Source: Nocardioides mangrovi (GTDB taxonomy: Bacteria > Actinomycetota > Actinomycetes > Propionibacteriales > Nocardioidaceae). Taken from it: a stretch of DNA of 64,000 bases. The notes beneath the pieces were generated by a model. That model ran no database searches, was not told the DNA's origin, and saw nothing but the letters and a program-made list of their open reading frames with translations. Each line of letters starts with the position of its first letter. Position 1 is the stretch's first letter. The stretch covers positions 19,835 through 83,834 of the forward strand of contig NZ_JAIQZJ010000019.1 in NCBI RefSeq assembly GCF_020073815.1. Reading direction: 5' to 3'. Positions 7,427 to 15,422 of the stretch are shown here, in pieces. Made by a program: the position numbers and the translations under genes.

Positions 7427-9214
7427 TCAGTCCTTGATCTCGCAGATGACCGCGCCGTTGGCGACGGTCTGGCCGACCTCGGCCTGGAGGCCGGTGACGG
7501 TGCCGGCCTTGTGGGCCTTGAGCGGCTGCTCCATCTTCATCGCCTCGATGACCACCACGGTGTCGCCGTCGGCGACCTCCTGGCCCTCCTCGACGACGAC
7601 CTTGACGACGGTGCCCTGCATCGGGCTGGTCACGGCGTCGCCGCTCGCGGCGGCGCCGGCCTTCTTGCCGCCGGCGCGCTTGGGCTTCTTGGCGCCTCCG
7701 GACGGCGCCGCGGCGATGCCGCCGAGCCCGCCGGGGAGCACGACCTCGAGGCGCTTGCCGCCGACCTCGACGACGACCTTCTGCCGCTCGCCGGCCTCTT
7801 CGGCCTCGGCCGAGTCGCCGCCGTACGGCGTGATCTGGTTGTCGAAGTCGGTCTCGATCCACTGCGTGTAGACGTCGAACGAGCCCTCGCCGGTCGGGTT
7901 GGAGGGGCCGACGTACGCCGGGTCCCGCACGACCGCTTGGTGGAAGGGGATGACCGTCGGCATGCCGTCGACGACGAACTCGTCGAGCGCGCGGCGCGAG
8001 CGCTCCAGCGCCTGGGTGCGGTCGCGGCCGGAGACGATCAGCTTGGCGATGAGGGAGTCGAACGAGCCCGGGACGGTCTCGCCGTTCTCGTAGCCGCCGT
8101 CGACCCGGATGCCGGGGCCTTGCGGCGGGTTCCACGCCGACAGGGTGCCCGGCGCCGGCATGAAGTTGCGGCCGCCGTCCTCCGCGTTGATGCGGTACTC
8201 GATCGAGTGGCCGATGATCTCCGGGTCGCCGTAGCCGAGCTCCTCGCCGGCCGCGATCCGGAACATCTCGCGGACCAGGTCGATGCCGGTGACCTCCTCG
8301 GAGACGCAGTGCTCGACCTGGAGGCGGGTGTTGACCTCGAGGAAGGAGATCGAGCCGTCCTGGGCGACCAGGAACTCGCACGTGCCGGCGCCGTAGTAGC
8401 CGGCCTCCTTCAGGATCCGCTTCGAGGACTCGTAGAGCTCGGCGAGCTGCTCGTCGGAGAGGAACGGCGCGGGCGCCTCCTCGACCAGCTTCTGGTTGCG
8501 GCGCTGGAGCGAGCAGTCGCGGGTGGAGACCACCACGACGTTGCCGTGCTGGTCGGCCAGGCACTGGGTCTCGACGTGGCGCGGCTTGTCGAGGAACTTC
8601 TCGACCAGGCACTCACCGCGACCGAACGCGCCGACCGCCTCGCGGACCGCGGACTCGAAGGCGTCCGGGATCTCCTCGATCGTGCGGGCGACCTTGAGGC
8701 CGCGGCCGCCACCGCCGAAGACCGCCTTGATCGCGATCGGGAGGCCGTTCTCCTGGGCGAAGGCCACGGCCTCGTCGGCGTCCTTGAGCGGGTCCTTGGT
8801 GCCCGGCGCGAGCGGGGCGTTCGCCCGGACGGCGATGTGCTTGGCCTTCGCCTTGTCGCCCAGCGCCTCGATGGCCGCCGGCGGCGGGCCGATCCAGGTC
8901 AGACCGGCGTCGATCACGGCCTGGGCGAAGTCGGCGTTCTCGGCGAGGAAGCCGTAGCCGGGGTGCACCGAGTCGGCACCCGACTGCTCGGCGGCCGCGA
9001 TGATCTTCGCGATGTCGAGGTAGGAGTCGGCCGGCGTGGCGCCGCCCAGGGAGTAGGCCTCGTCGGCGAGCCGGACGAACAGGGCGTCCCGGTCGGGCTC
9101 GGCGTACACGGCGACGCTCCCGATCCCGGCGTCCTTGCAGGCCCGGATCACCCGCACCGCGATCTCCCCGCGGTTGGCGATCAGGACCTTCTGCAGCGGC
9201 TTGCTCTCGGGCAC
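7427..9214 (-). CDS. acyl-CoA carboxylase alpha subunit (biotin carboxylase + BCCP)
   Basis: A 595-residue AccA3-type subunit. The biotin carboxylase domain spans about 8-450 (VLIANRGEIAVRVIRACKDAG, HPGYGFLAENADFA, GGGGRGLKVA, NTRLQVEHCVSEEV); a basic Ala/Lys/Gly-rich linker follows around 500-520; the biotinyl domain ends the protein with EAMKMEQ, the biotinylated lysine being about residue 560. It carboxylates its own biotin for transfer by a separate beta subunit, giving malonyl- or methylmalonyl-CoA. The start is GTG 9214, preceded by AGGAGGGG at good spacing; the frame stays open far upstream but without homology. The matching beta and epsilon subunits are 17 kb away at 26.5-28.3 kb, and other beta subunits elsewhere could share it. 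Confidence 0.95.
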   Translation of the reverse strand: MPESKPLQKVLIANRGEIAVRVIRACKDAGIGSVAVYAEPDRDALFVRLADEAYSLGGATPADSYLDIAKIIAAAEQSGADSVHPGYGFLAENADFAQAVIDAGLTWIGPPPAAIEALGDKAKAKHIAVRANAPLAPGTKDPLKDADEAVAFAQENGLPIAIKAVFGGGGRGLKVARTIEEIPDAFESAVREAVGAFGRGECLVEKFLDKPRHVETQCLADQHGNVVVVSTRDCSLQRRNQKLVEEAPAPFLSDEQLAELYESSKRILKEAGYYGAGTCEFLVAQDGSISFLEVNTRLQVEHCVSEEVTGIDLVREMFRIAAGEELGYGDPEIIGHSIEYRINAEDGGRNFMPAPGTLSAWNPPQGPGIRVDGGYENGETVPGSFDSLIAKLIVSGRDRTQALERSRRALDEFVVDGMPTVIPFHQAVVRDPAYVGPSNPTGEGSFDVYTQWIETDFDNQITPYGGDSAEAEEAGERQKVVVEVGGKRLEVVLPGGLGGIAAAPSGGAKKPKRAGGKKAGAAASGDAVTSPMQGTVVKVVVEEGQEVADGDTVVVIEAMKMEQPLKAHKAGTVTGLQAEVGQTVANGAVICEIKD

Positions 9215-9412
9215 TACCCCTCCTGCGTCAGACGTGGTGGGCCGCGACGACCCCGGGGCAGGGTATCGCCAGCCGCCGGAAACGGGAGGGGCCCTCCGGT
9301 GTGGCCCATCTCGCACCAAGCGGATGTTTGGTGACCTGTTCCTCTCAGGCCCGCCGGATCCGGGCCGATTGCGCCGGTGAGACACCCCGACGCCCTCCCA
9401 GGAGACCCCCGC

Positions 9413-11125
9413 ATGCCTGCCCACGCCGCTGCAGCCTCGGGAGACGAGCGCGACCTCACCGGTCTCGTCGCCGCCCTCGACCGCTCCCTCGCCGTCATCG
9501 AGTTCGAGCTCGACGGCACCGTGATCACCGCGAACCAGAATTTCCTCGACCTGATGGGCTACTCGCTGCCCGCCGTCAAGGGCAAGCACCACCGGATGTT
9601 CTGCACCCCCGAGCACGCGGAGTCGCAGGAGTACGCCGACTTCTGGGCGCGGCTGCGGGCCGGCACGTTCGTCCAGGACGAGTTCCTCCGGCTGACCCGG
9701 GACGGGCGCGAGGTCTGGCTGCAGGCGACGTACAACCCGGTCCTCGACGACGAGGGCCAGCCGACCAAGGTCGTCAAGCTCGCCCAGGACGTCTCCGAGG
9801 CGAAGCGGATCGCCGCCGAGCACGTCGGCAAGGTCGCCGCGATCGACCGGGCGCAGGCCGTCATCGAGTTCGACCTCGAGGGCCGGATCCTCACCGCCAA
9901 CCGGAACTTCCTCGACGTCGTCGGCTACGCACTGCCGGACATCCAGGGCAAGCACCACCGACTCTTCGTCGAGCCCGAGCACGCCCAGAGCCAGGAGTAC
10001 GCCGACTTCTGGGAGCGGCTCGCCGCCGGCCAGTACGAGGCAGGCGAGTACCGCCGCCTCGGCAAGGGCGCCCGCGAGGTGTGGCTGCAGGCGACGTACA
10101 ACCCGATCCTCGACGCCAAGGGCGCGCCGACCAAGGTCGTGAAGTTCGCGACCGACATCACGGCCGCCAAGCAGGCGAACGCCGAGATCGTGGCCCGCGT
10201 CGACGCGGTCGACCGCGCCCAGGCGGTCATCGAGTTCGACCTCGAGGGGATCGTGCTCGACGCCAACGAGAACTTCCTGCGCACCATCGGCTACTCGCTG
10301 CGCGAGATCGTCGGCCAGCACCACAGCATGTTCTGCTCCGAGGAGTACACCCGCTCCGCCGAGTACCGCGACTTCTGGCTGCGGCTGAGCAAGGGCGAGG
10401 TCATCGCCGGCCGCTTCCACCGCAAGGGCAAGTACGGCCGCGACGTCTACATCCAGGCGACCTACAACCCCGTCCTCGACCTGCGCGGCAACGTCGCCAA
10501 GGTGATCAAGTACGCCTACGACGTGACGCCCGAGGTCGAGCGCGAGCAGCGCATCGACGACGGCACCCGCCAGATGACCTCCTCGGTGCGTGAGCTCGCC
10601 GGCTCGATCACCGAGATCGCGACCCAGTCGCGCACCGCGACCGAGCTGGCCGCCGAGACCCACTCGAACGCCGAGCAGGGCGTCGAGGCGCTGCGCGCCT
10701 CGATCGAGGCCATCTCGCTGATCCAGAAGTCGTCGACCGCGATCAGCGACATCGTCAAGGTGATCGGCGAGATCGCCGGCCAGACCAACCTGCTCGCCTT
10801 CAACGCCTCGATCGAGGCGGCACGGGCCGGTGAGCACGGCGTCGGCTTCTCGATCGTCGCCGGCGAGGTGCGCAAGCTCGCCGAGCGCTCCTTCGAGGCG
10901 GCCCAGCAGATCGGGCGCCTCATCGAGGAGTCGGCCGACCGGGTCGACCAGGGCTCCGCGGTCTCGCAGCGGGCCGAGGTCGCCTTCGAGCGGATCGTGA
11001 CCAGCGTGTCGCGGACCAACGAGGCGATCCGGACGATCTCCGCGTCGACCCGCGTGCAGCAGGAGGCCTCCGAACAGGTCAACAGCCTGATCGACCAGCT
11101 CGCCTCCGCCACCACCGAGGCGTGA
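9413..11125 (+). CDS. soluble triple-PAS methyl-accepting chemotaxis-type receptor (BdlA-like)
   Basis: A 570-residue receptor lacking transmembrane segments and HAMP. Three PAS domains are near-copies with a period of about 122 residues: starts of the conserved VIEF(E/D)L segment lie near residues 27, 150 and 272, each followed by a GKHHR(M/L)F or GQHHSMF motif. Residues about 385-570 are the MCP signalling hairpin with the conserved tip EIAGQTNLLAFNASIEAARAGE, which contacts CheA/CheW. The layout resembles Pseudomonas BdlA (two PAS domains plus MCP, cytoplasmic, redox-linked). The start at ATG 9413 follows AGGAGA; an in-frame GTG at 9377 has no ribosome site. The next gene, five bases on, encodes a triple-CheW protein. 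Confidence 0.92.
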   Translation: MPAHAAAASGDERDLTGLVAALDRSLAVIEFELDGTVITANQNFLDLMGYSLPAVKGKHHRMFCTPEHAESQEYADFWARLRAGTFVQDEFLRLTRDGREVWLQATYNPVLDDEGQPTKVVKLAQDVSEAKRIAAEHVGKVAAIDRAQAVIEFDLEGRILTANRNFLDVVGYALPDIQGKHHRLFVEPEHAQSQEYADFWERLAAGQYEAGEYRRLGKGAREVWLQATYNPILDAKGAPTKVVKFATDITAAKQANAEIVARVDAVDRAQAVIEFDLEGIVLDANENFLRTIGYSLREIVGQHHSMFCSEEYTRSAEYRDFWLRLSKGEVIAGRFHRKGKYGRDVYIQATYNPVLDLRGNVAKVIKYAYDVTPEVEREQRIDDGTRQMTSSVRELAGSITEIATQSRTATELAAETHSNAEQGVEALRASIEAISLIQKSSTAISDIVKVIGEIAGQTNLLAFNASIEAARAGEHGVGFSIVAGEVRKLAERSFEAAQQIGRLIEESADRVDQGSAVSQRAEVAFERIVTSVSRTNEAIRTISASTRVQQEASEQVNSLIDQLASATTEA

Positions 11126-11129
11126 CGCC

Positions 11130-12596
11130 GTGCCGACCGATCCCGTCTACGGGCTGCTGCAGCTCGGCGAGCTCGACCTCGCCCTGCCGCTGTCGGCGCT
11201 GCGGGAGGTCGTCCCGCGGCCGGAGCGGCTGACCCCGCTCCCGGTCGCCACGACCGGGCTGGTCGGGGCGATGGGGCTGCGCTCGATGGTGCTGCCCGTC
11301 ATCGACCTGCGCCCGCTGCTCGGCCTGGCCGACACGCCGCCCGCCGACCAGGTGGTCGTCGTCGTGGCGCACGACCACCACGTCGTCGGCCTCGTCGTCG
11401 ACCGGGTGCTCGGGGTGACCCGGGTGCCCGACGCCGACCTCGTCGAGCTCTCGACGGCCCACGGCGAGCTGCTCGTCTCGCACGCCTTCCAGCACGAGGA
11501 CCCGGCCCGACCGGTCAGCGTCCTCGCCGCCGCCCACCTGCACGCCCTGCCGGGCATCCCGCGGGTCGCGGAGCAGCCGGCCGCCGTCGCCGTCCACGGC
11601 ACCGGCACCGGTCGCGGGGAGAGCCTGACCCTGGTCCGCTGCGGCGACCAGGTCCTCGCCCTGGAGGTCGCCTCGATCCACACGACGATCCCACTGACCG
11701 ACGTACGCCGCTCCATGCTGACCAGCGGGGACTGCCTGGGCGTCACGTCGTACGCCGGACGCGAGGTCCCGGTGGTCGACCCGATGACCCTGGTCGGGAC
11801 GCCGCCGCTCGGCGAGGACGACGTGCGCTCCGGCGTGGTGCTCGACCTCGGCCCGGGCTACGTCGTCCTGGCTGTCACCGACCTGGTCGAGCTGCGCACC
11901 GCGGGGGACGGCGTGCTGCCGGTCCCCGGCTTCGCCCACCACCGTCCGGACCTGGTGCGCGGCGCGATCGAGGTCGGGTCCGGCGCGTGCCTGGTGGTCG
12001 ACGGCGCCGGCCTGCGCGCCGAGCCGTCGCTCCTCGCGCTCGCCTCCGTGAACGTCGAGCTCGCCGTGGCCACGGACGCCGGCGGCGAGCTCGTCGACGT
12101 GCTCACCCGTGGGGCCGCCGGAGCGACCGGTGGTCCGGCGTACCTCACCTACACCGCGGGGGTCGCGCTCGCGTCCCCGCTGGAGCAGGTCGTGGAGATC
12201 CTGCCGTACGCCGAGGCGCTGACACCCTCGCCCGTCAAGCACGTCGCCGGCTTCCTCGTGCACCGGGGCCGGACCGTCCCCGTGGTCCCGCTCGCGCGGG
12301 TCCTTGGCCAGGAGCCCGGGCAGCGTGGCCCGTCCTCCTGCCTGCTGCTCGTCGAGCTCGGCGAGGAGCGGGTCGCCCTCGCGGTCGACTCCCTGGGTGG
12401 CATCGAGCCGCTGGAGTGGACCGACCCCGACCACCGTCGGGTGAGCGGGGAGCTCGCCCACGCCGTCCAGGACGCTCCGCTCGTGCGGCTGGCGGGCGGC
12501 TCCCGCCTCGTGCCGGCCCTCGACCTGCAGGACCTGGCCGCCGCCCTCGGCCTCGCCGGCGCGCTGCGTCCGGTCGTCGAGCCCGCGGCGGCCTGA
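11130..12596 (+). CDS. triple CheW-domain coupling protein
   Basis: A 488-residue protein made of three tandem CheW-like domains (about 5-145, 165-315 and 330-480). Each shows the CheW pattern of a regulatory strand, a V(I)DLR or VVDP segment, and a GLVVD/VALAVDS core (first copy: VLPVIDLRPLLGL and VGLVVDRVLGV; third copy: VPVVPLARVLG and VALAVDSLGGIEPL). The second copy is the most diverged. CheW links receptors to the histidine kinase CheA, but no CheA, CheY, CheR or CheB is visible in this window. It starts four bases after the receptor stop codon, so the two are almost surely co-transcribed. A triple-CheW chain could cross-link receptor trimers or act as a scaffold. Confidence 0.88.
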   Translation: MPTDPVYGLLQLGELDLALPLSALREVVPRPERLTPLPVATTGLVGAMGLRSMVLPVIDLRPLLGLADTPPADQVVVVVAHDHHVVGLVVDRVLGVTRVPDADLVELSTAHGELLVSHAFQHEDPARPVSVLAAAHLHALPGIPRVAEQPAAVAVHGTGTGRGESLTLVRCGDQVLALEVASIHTTIPLTDVRRSMLTSGDCLGVTSYAGREVPVVDPMTLVGTPPLGEDDVRSGVVLDLGPGYVVLAVTDLVELRTAGDGVLPVPGFAHHRPDLVRGAIEVGSGACLVVDGAGLRAEPSLLALASVNVELAVATDAGGELVDVLTRGAAGATGGPAYLTYTAGVALASPLEQVVEILPYAEALTPSPVKHVAGFLVHRGRTVPVVPLARVLGQEPGQRGPSSCLLLVELGEERVALAVDSLGGIEPLEWTDPDHRRVSGELAHAVQDAPLVRLAGGSRLVPALDLQDLAAALGLAGALRPVVEPAAA

Positions 12597-12628
12597 TGTC
12601 GACCGACGTGAAGTAGGGACAACTCATC

Positions 12629-13507
12629 ATGACCGCTGTCAGTAGCTCGGAACTGACCAGCAAGCTCCGCAGCCACGGCCTCCACGCACCGACCGGTGAC
12701 GACCTCCGCCACGACCTGTGGATGGGGACCACCGACCCCGTGCTCCCGACCTGGGCCGAGGCCTGCGACCGGGCCGGCGTCCCGTCGGACACCACCCACC
12801 CCGGCCTCGACGACCTGAGCCGCATCGCCGCGGCCCTGGTCGACATGGGCGGGGCGGCCGGGCTCGTGGGCCGGTCGATGGGAGTGCGGATCGCGACGTA
12901 CCGGGCCATCGCGGCGCGCGGCAGCAGCGGCCCCGCGCCGGCCTGGGACTGGGCGCGGGTCGCCCTGGACACGCTCCTCAAGGGCCGAGCGCCCCGCCCC
13001 GAGCGGATCGCGGAGCTCCTGGCACTGGACCCCTTCGCCCCGGAGCTCCGGGTCGAGCTCGACCAGGCCGCCAGTCGCGTCGCGCAGCGTCTCGGCGCCG
13101 CGCTCGGCGGGGTCAGCATCGTGCTCGGCAGCGCGCAGTGCCTCGTCGGCAGCTACGGCGGCCGCGGCAGCTGGATCGCCGAGGCGGCCGGCAACCCGAT
13201 CGAGTGGTCCTTCTGCGCGACCAGCGTGCGGACCAAGGAGTCCTTCGTGGTGCCCGACACCCACGACAGCGCCGTGCACCGGCTCAATCCGACCTCCGTC
13301 CACGACGGGGTGCGGGCCTACGCCGGCGCGCCGCTGCTCACCTCGGCGGGGGAGGTGCTCGGCAACTGCTGCGTGATCGACCTGGCGCCGCGCGACTTCA
13401 CCGCCGAGGACGTCGCCGTCCTCGAGACCGAGGCGGCCGCGATCGTGGCCGAGCTCGAGCGGCGCCGCGACGAGCGGCTGGCCCGCGCCGCCGAGGCCGA
13501 GCTCTAG
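12629..13507 (+). CDS. GAF-domain protein of the receptor/CheW cluster
   Basis: A 292-residue cytoplasmic protein. The N-terminal half (about 1-130) has no family I recognise. The C-terminal part, about 135-285, looks like a GAF domain: a VAQRLGAALGGVSIVLGSAQC opening, a Cys/Ser-rich middle (WSFCATSVRTKESFVVPDTHDSAVHR) and AYAGAPLLTSAGEVLGNCCVIDLAPRDFT, followed by a helical end. GAF domains bind small ligands, cyclic nucleotides or redox cofactors. It lies 32 bases after the CheW gene on the same strand with an AGGGA ribosome site, so it is probably the third member of the same unit and may be an extra sensory input. Its stop overlaps the convergent MpaB gene by four bases. Confidence 0.75.
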   Translation: MTAVSSSELTSKLRSHGLHAPTGDDLRHDLWMGTTDPVLPTWAEACDRAGVPSDTTHPGLDDLSRIAAALVDMGGAAGLVGRSMGVRIATYRAIAARGSSGPAPAWDWARVALDTLLKGRAPRPERIAELLALDPFAPELRVELDQAASRVAQRLGAALGGVSIVLGSAQCLVGSYGGRGSWIAEAAGNPIEWSFCATSVRTKESFVVPDTHDSAVHRLNPTSVHDGVRAYAGAPLLTSAGEVLGNCCVIDLAPRDFTAEDVAVLETEAAAIVAELERRRDERLARAAEAEL

Positions 13508-14715
13508 GCGTTCTGGCCGGCCGCCGGCACCTCGGGCGAGCTGCCGGCGTACCACCGGGCGACCTGGCGCTCGAACGCGCGGTCGCCGCGGCGCACCAGC
13601 ACGTCCTGGCCGCCGGGCAGCCGGCCGACGAGCTGGCTCCAGAGCAGGTTGCGGGCGACCCGCGCCGCGCCGTACCACGGCACCCGGCGGGGGAGCCCGA
13701 GGTCGCGCATCGCGGCCGGGCCGAGCAGCCAGGTGCCGGCGGACAGCGCCCGCTCGCGCTCCCACGTACGCCGCGCCGTCGAGACCGGGGCGTGGTCGGC
13801 CATGTGCACGAGCGCGCGGGCGAGCTCGCGACTGGCGTCGTCGGGCGCGGGGTCGTGGGCGAGGAAGTGGTAGAGCAGCCGCCGGCCCTGGCGCTCGGTG
13901 CGCGGGAGCCACTCCTCGTCGACGCCCATCAGCCACCCGACGTACGACCACAGGTGCATGACGGCCGCCGAGTCCGCGCGGGAGACGCGGACGCCGAGCA
14001 GCCGCAGGTGGAGCAGGAAGCTGGTCGAGAAGACCCCGAGCGTCGAGGCCTGGTCGTACTGGTTGACCGGCACCCCCTTCTCCTCCAGCGGCCAGGTGGC
14101 GTCGTGCTCGAGCCAGTGGTTGACGAAGGCGTGCATCACCCGCACGTGCAGGCTGAGTCGGACGCCCTCACCGCCGGGCGCGAGGCCGCCCGGCGCGGTC
14201 ACCGCGCGCCACCAGGTCGTGGTCTCGCCGATCCGGCGCAGCGTCTCGCCGCCGGTGAGCCGCCCGGTGCGCACGAGCGGCTCGACCGCGGCCGAGGTGC
14301 GGTAGCCGCCGAGCAGCGACCCGTAGGCGAGCACGACCCCGGCATCCGCGCCGTACGACCGGCAGGCGCGGGCGCCCCGCGCGAGCAGGTCGTCGTCGAC
14401 CCAGTCGGGCCTCCGCGCGACCTCGTCGAAGAGGTCCAGCAGCGGACCCGGTCCGGGAGCCTCTCCGATGGCGAGGGCCGCGTGCACCTCGCGCATGGTG
14501 AGGGTGCGGTCCTCGCGGACGGCGCGGGCCACGGCGGCCGCCGGCTCGTCGCGGCGCAGCAGGCCCTCCTGGAGCGCGCGGATCTCGCCGGCCGTGGGCT
14601 CGGCGCCGGGGCCGGCCGTGATCCGCAGCCCGCGCGCCGCGCGCTCGGACCACGGCCTGGCGGAGCCGAAGCGGGTCGGGACGGTGGTGGGCTCGCTGAG
14701 CGGTGCGGTGCTCAT
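13504..14715 (-). CDS. oxygenase MpaB family protein (DUF2236)
   Basis: About 403 residues matching the DUF2236/MpaB family, named from a fungal enzyme that cleaves a polyketide or terpenoid side chain; related latex-clearing proteins bind haem b. Features seen include MREVHAALAIGEAPGPGPLLDLF, RVMHAFVNHWLEHDATWP with conserved His residues, VPVNQYDQASTLGVFS and MHLWSYVGWLMGVDEEWLP. The start is ATG 14715, six bases after a TATCGT hexamer; the frame upstream to 14745 would run across the palindrome at 14731-14744. It is divergent from a TetR regulator, which likely represses it. The substrate is unknown. Confidence 0.85.
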   Translation of the reverse strand: MSTAPLSEPTTVPTRFGSARPWSERAARGLRITAGPGAEPTAGEIRALQEGLLRRDEPAAAVARAVREDRTLTMREVHAALAIGEAPGPGPLLDLFDEVARRPDWVDDDLLARGARACRSYGADAGVVLAYGSLLGGYRTSAAVEPLVRTGRLTGGETLRRIGETTTWWRAVTAPGGLAPGGEGVRLSLHVRVMHAFVNHWLEHDATWPLEEKGVPVNQYDQASTLGVFSTSFLLHLRLLGVRVSRADSAAVMHLWSYVGWLMGVDEEWLPRTERQGRRLLYHFLAHDPAPDDASRELARALVHMADHAPVSTARRTWERERALSAGTWLLGPAAMRDLGLPRRVPWYGAARVARNLLWSQLVGRLPGGQDVLVRRGDRAFERQVARWYAGSSPEVPAAGQNA

Positions 14716-14721
14716 GGCTCG

Positions 14722-14727
14722 ACGATA
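14722..14727 (-). promoter_or_regulatory. -10 hexamer of the MpaB gene, leaderless type
   Basis: TATCGT on the - strand, six bases before ATG 14715. The TetR-type palindrome begins three bases upstream, inside the expected -10/-35 spacer, so operator binding would block this promoter. Confidence 0.5.
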
Positions 14728-14730
14728 AAG

Positions 14731-14744
14731 TGAGCAAATGCTCA
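14731..14744. promoter_or_regulatory. perfect dyad, candidate TetR operator
   Basis: TGAGCA-aa-TGCTCA: 6-base perfect arms around an AA centre, in the divergent region between the MpaB oxygenase and the TetR gene. Size and symmetry fit a TetR-family operator; regulation of both genes is inferred. Confidence 0.6.
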
Positions 14745-14784
14745 TGTTCTACTCGCGTTCCGGGGCCGTCATCGGGAGCACGCG

Positions 14785-15390
14785 GTGACCGGTCGCCGGC
14801 GCCCGGTCCAGGCGCGGTCGCGGGAGATGGTCGACCGCATCCTGGAGGCGGCCACTCGCGTCCTGGCCACCCGCGGGTACGCCGGGATGAGCACCAACCG
14901 GGTCGCGACCGAGGCCGGCGTCAGCGTCGGGTCGCTCTACCGCTACTTCGGCGACAAGGACGAGATCATCGCCGAGCTGCGCACCCGCTGCACCGCCGAC
15001 GTGATGGCCGACCTGACCGAGGCGATGAGCCGGGCGGTGTCGCTGCCGACCCGCGACGCCGTCCACCGCGTGCTCACCACCCTCGTCGGCTCGCTCCAGC
15101 GGCACCGGGCTCTGATGACCGCCCTCGTGGACGAGGTGCCGCTGGGTGCCCAGGGCAACGTGCTGCCCGAGGTCGAGCGCCAGCTCGCGCACTTCACCCG
15201 GATGTTCGTCGCCACCCACGCCCCGCACCTCGAGCCGGCCGAGGCGGACGCGCGGATCTACCTCGCGATGGGCGTCGCGCTCAGCACCTGCCTGCGGATC
15301 GCCCTCGACCCGCCGCCGGGCATCTCGGAGGACCACCTCGTCGACCTCACCGCGGACCTGCTCGGGCTCGGCCTCGTGCTCGGTGGTTAA
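14785..15390 (+). CDS. TetR/AcrR-family transcriptional regulator
   Basis: A 201-residue TetR regulator. The N-terminal HTH spans about 14-60 (MVDRILEAATRVLATRGYAG, then TNRVATEAGVSVGSLYRYFGDKDEII), followed by an all-helical ligand domain. The GTG start at 14785 has GGGAG about nine bases upstream. It is divergent from the MpaB oxygenase, with a perfect TGAGCA/TGCTCA dyad between the two promoters, so local autoregulation and control of the oxygenase are likely. The inducer is unknown. It is followed by an acyl-CoA dehydrogenase 32 bases downstream, which has its own promoter and a different dyad. Confidence 0.9.
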   Translation: MTGRRRPVQARSREMVDRILEAATRVLATRGYAGMSTNRVATEAGVSVGSLYRYFGDKDEIIAELRTRCTADVMADLTEAMSRAVSLPTRDAVHRVLTTLVGSLQRHRALMTALVDEVPLGAQGNVLPEVERQLAHFTRMFVATHAPHLEPAEADARIYLAMGVALSTCLRIALDPPPGISEDHLVDLTADLLGLGLVLGG

Positions 15391-15391
15391 C

Positions 15392-15411
15392 AACCGCTAA
15401 CCAGAGCGGTT
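15392..15411. promoter_or_regulatory. inverted repeat at the acyl-CoA dehydrogenase promoter
   Basis: AACCGCT-aaccag-AGCGGTT, perfect 7-base arms with a 6-base centre; it abuts the -10 hexamer at 15411-15416. It differs from the TGAGCA dyad of the upstream TetR gene, so a different regulator is implied. Confidence 0.5.
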
Positions 15412-15416
15412 AGGGT
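15411..15416 (+). promoter_or_regulatory. -10 hexamer of the acyl-CoA dehydrogenase gene, leaderless type
   Basis: TAGGGT followed by six bases and ATG 15423, with no Shine-Dalgarno sequence. Confidence 0.5.
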
Positions 15417-15422
15417 GCGGGC

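Noticed and set aside
9345..9371. Possible flagellar-sigma (FliA/WhiG) promoter before the triple-PAS receptor, from GCCGATTG at 9364-9371.
   Set aside because: The -35 region (TCAGG) does not match TAAA, so the evidence is one half-site only.
9215..10837. Long in-frame extension upstream of the acyl-CoA carboxylase alpha subunit.
   Set aside because: It is antisense to the receptor gene; GTG 9214 has a strong AGGAGGGG site and begins the family's N-terminus.
12597..12617. Six-codon frame between the CheW and GAF genes.
   Set aside because: Too short, overlaps the CheW stop and lacks features; likely chance.
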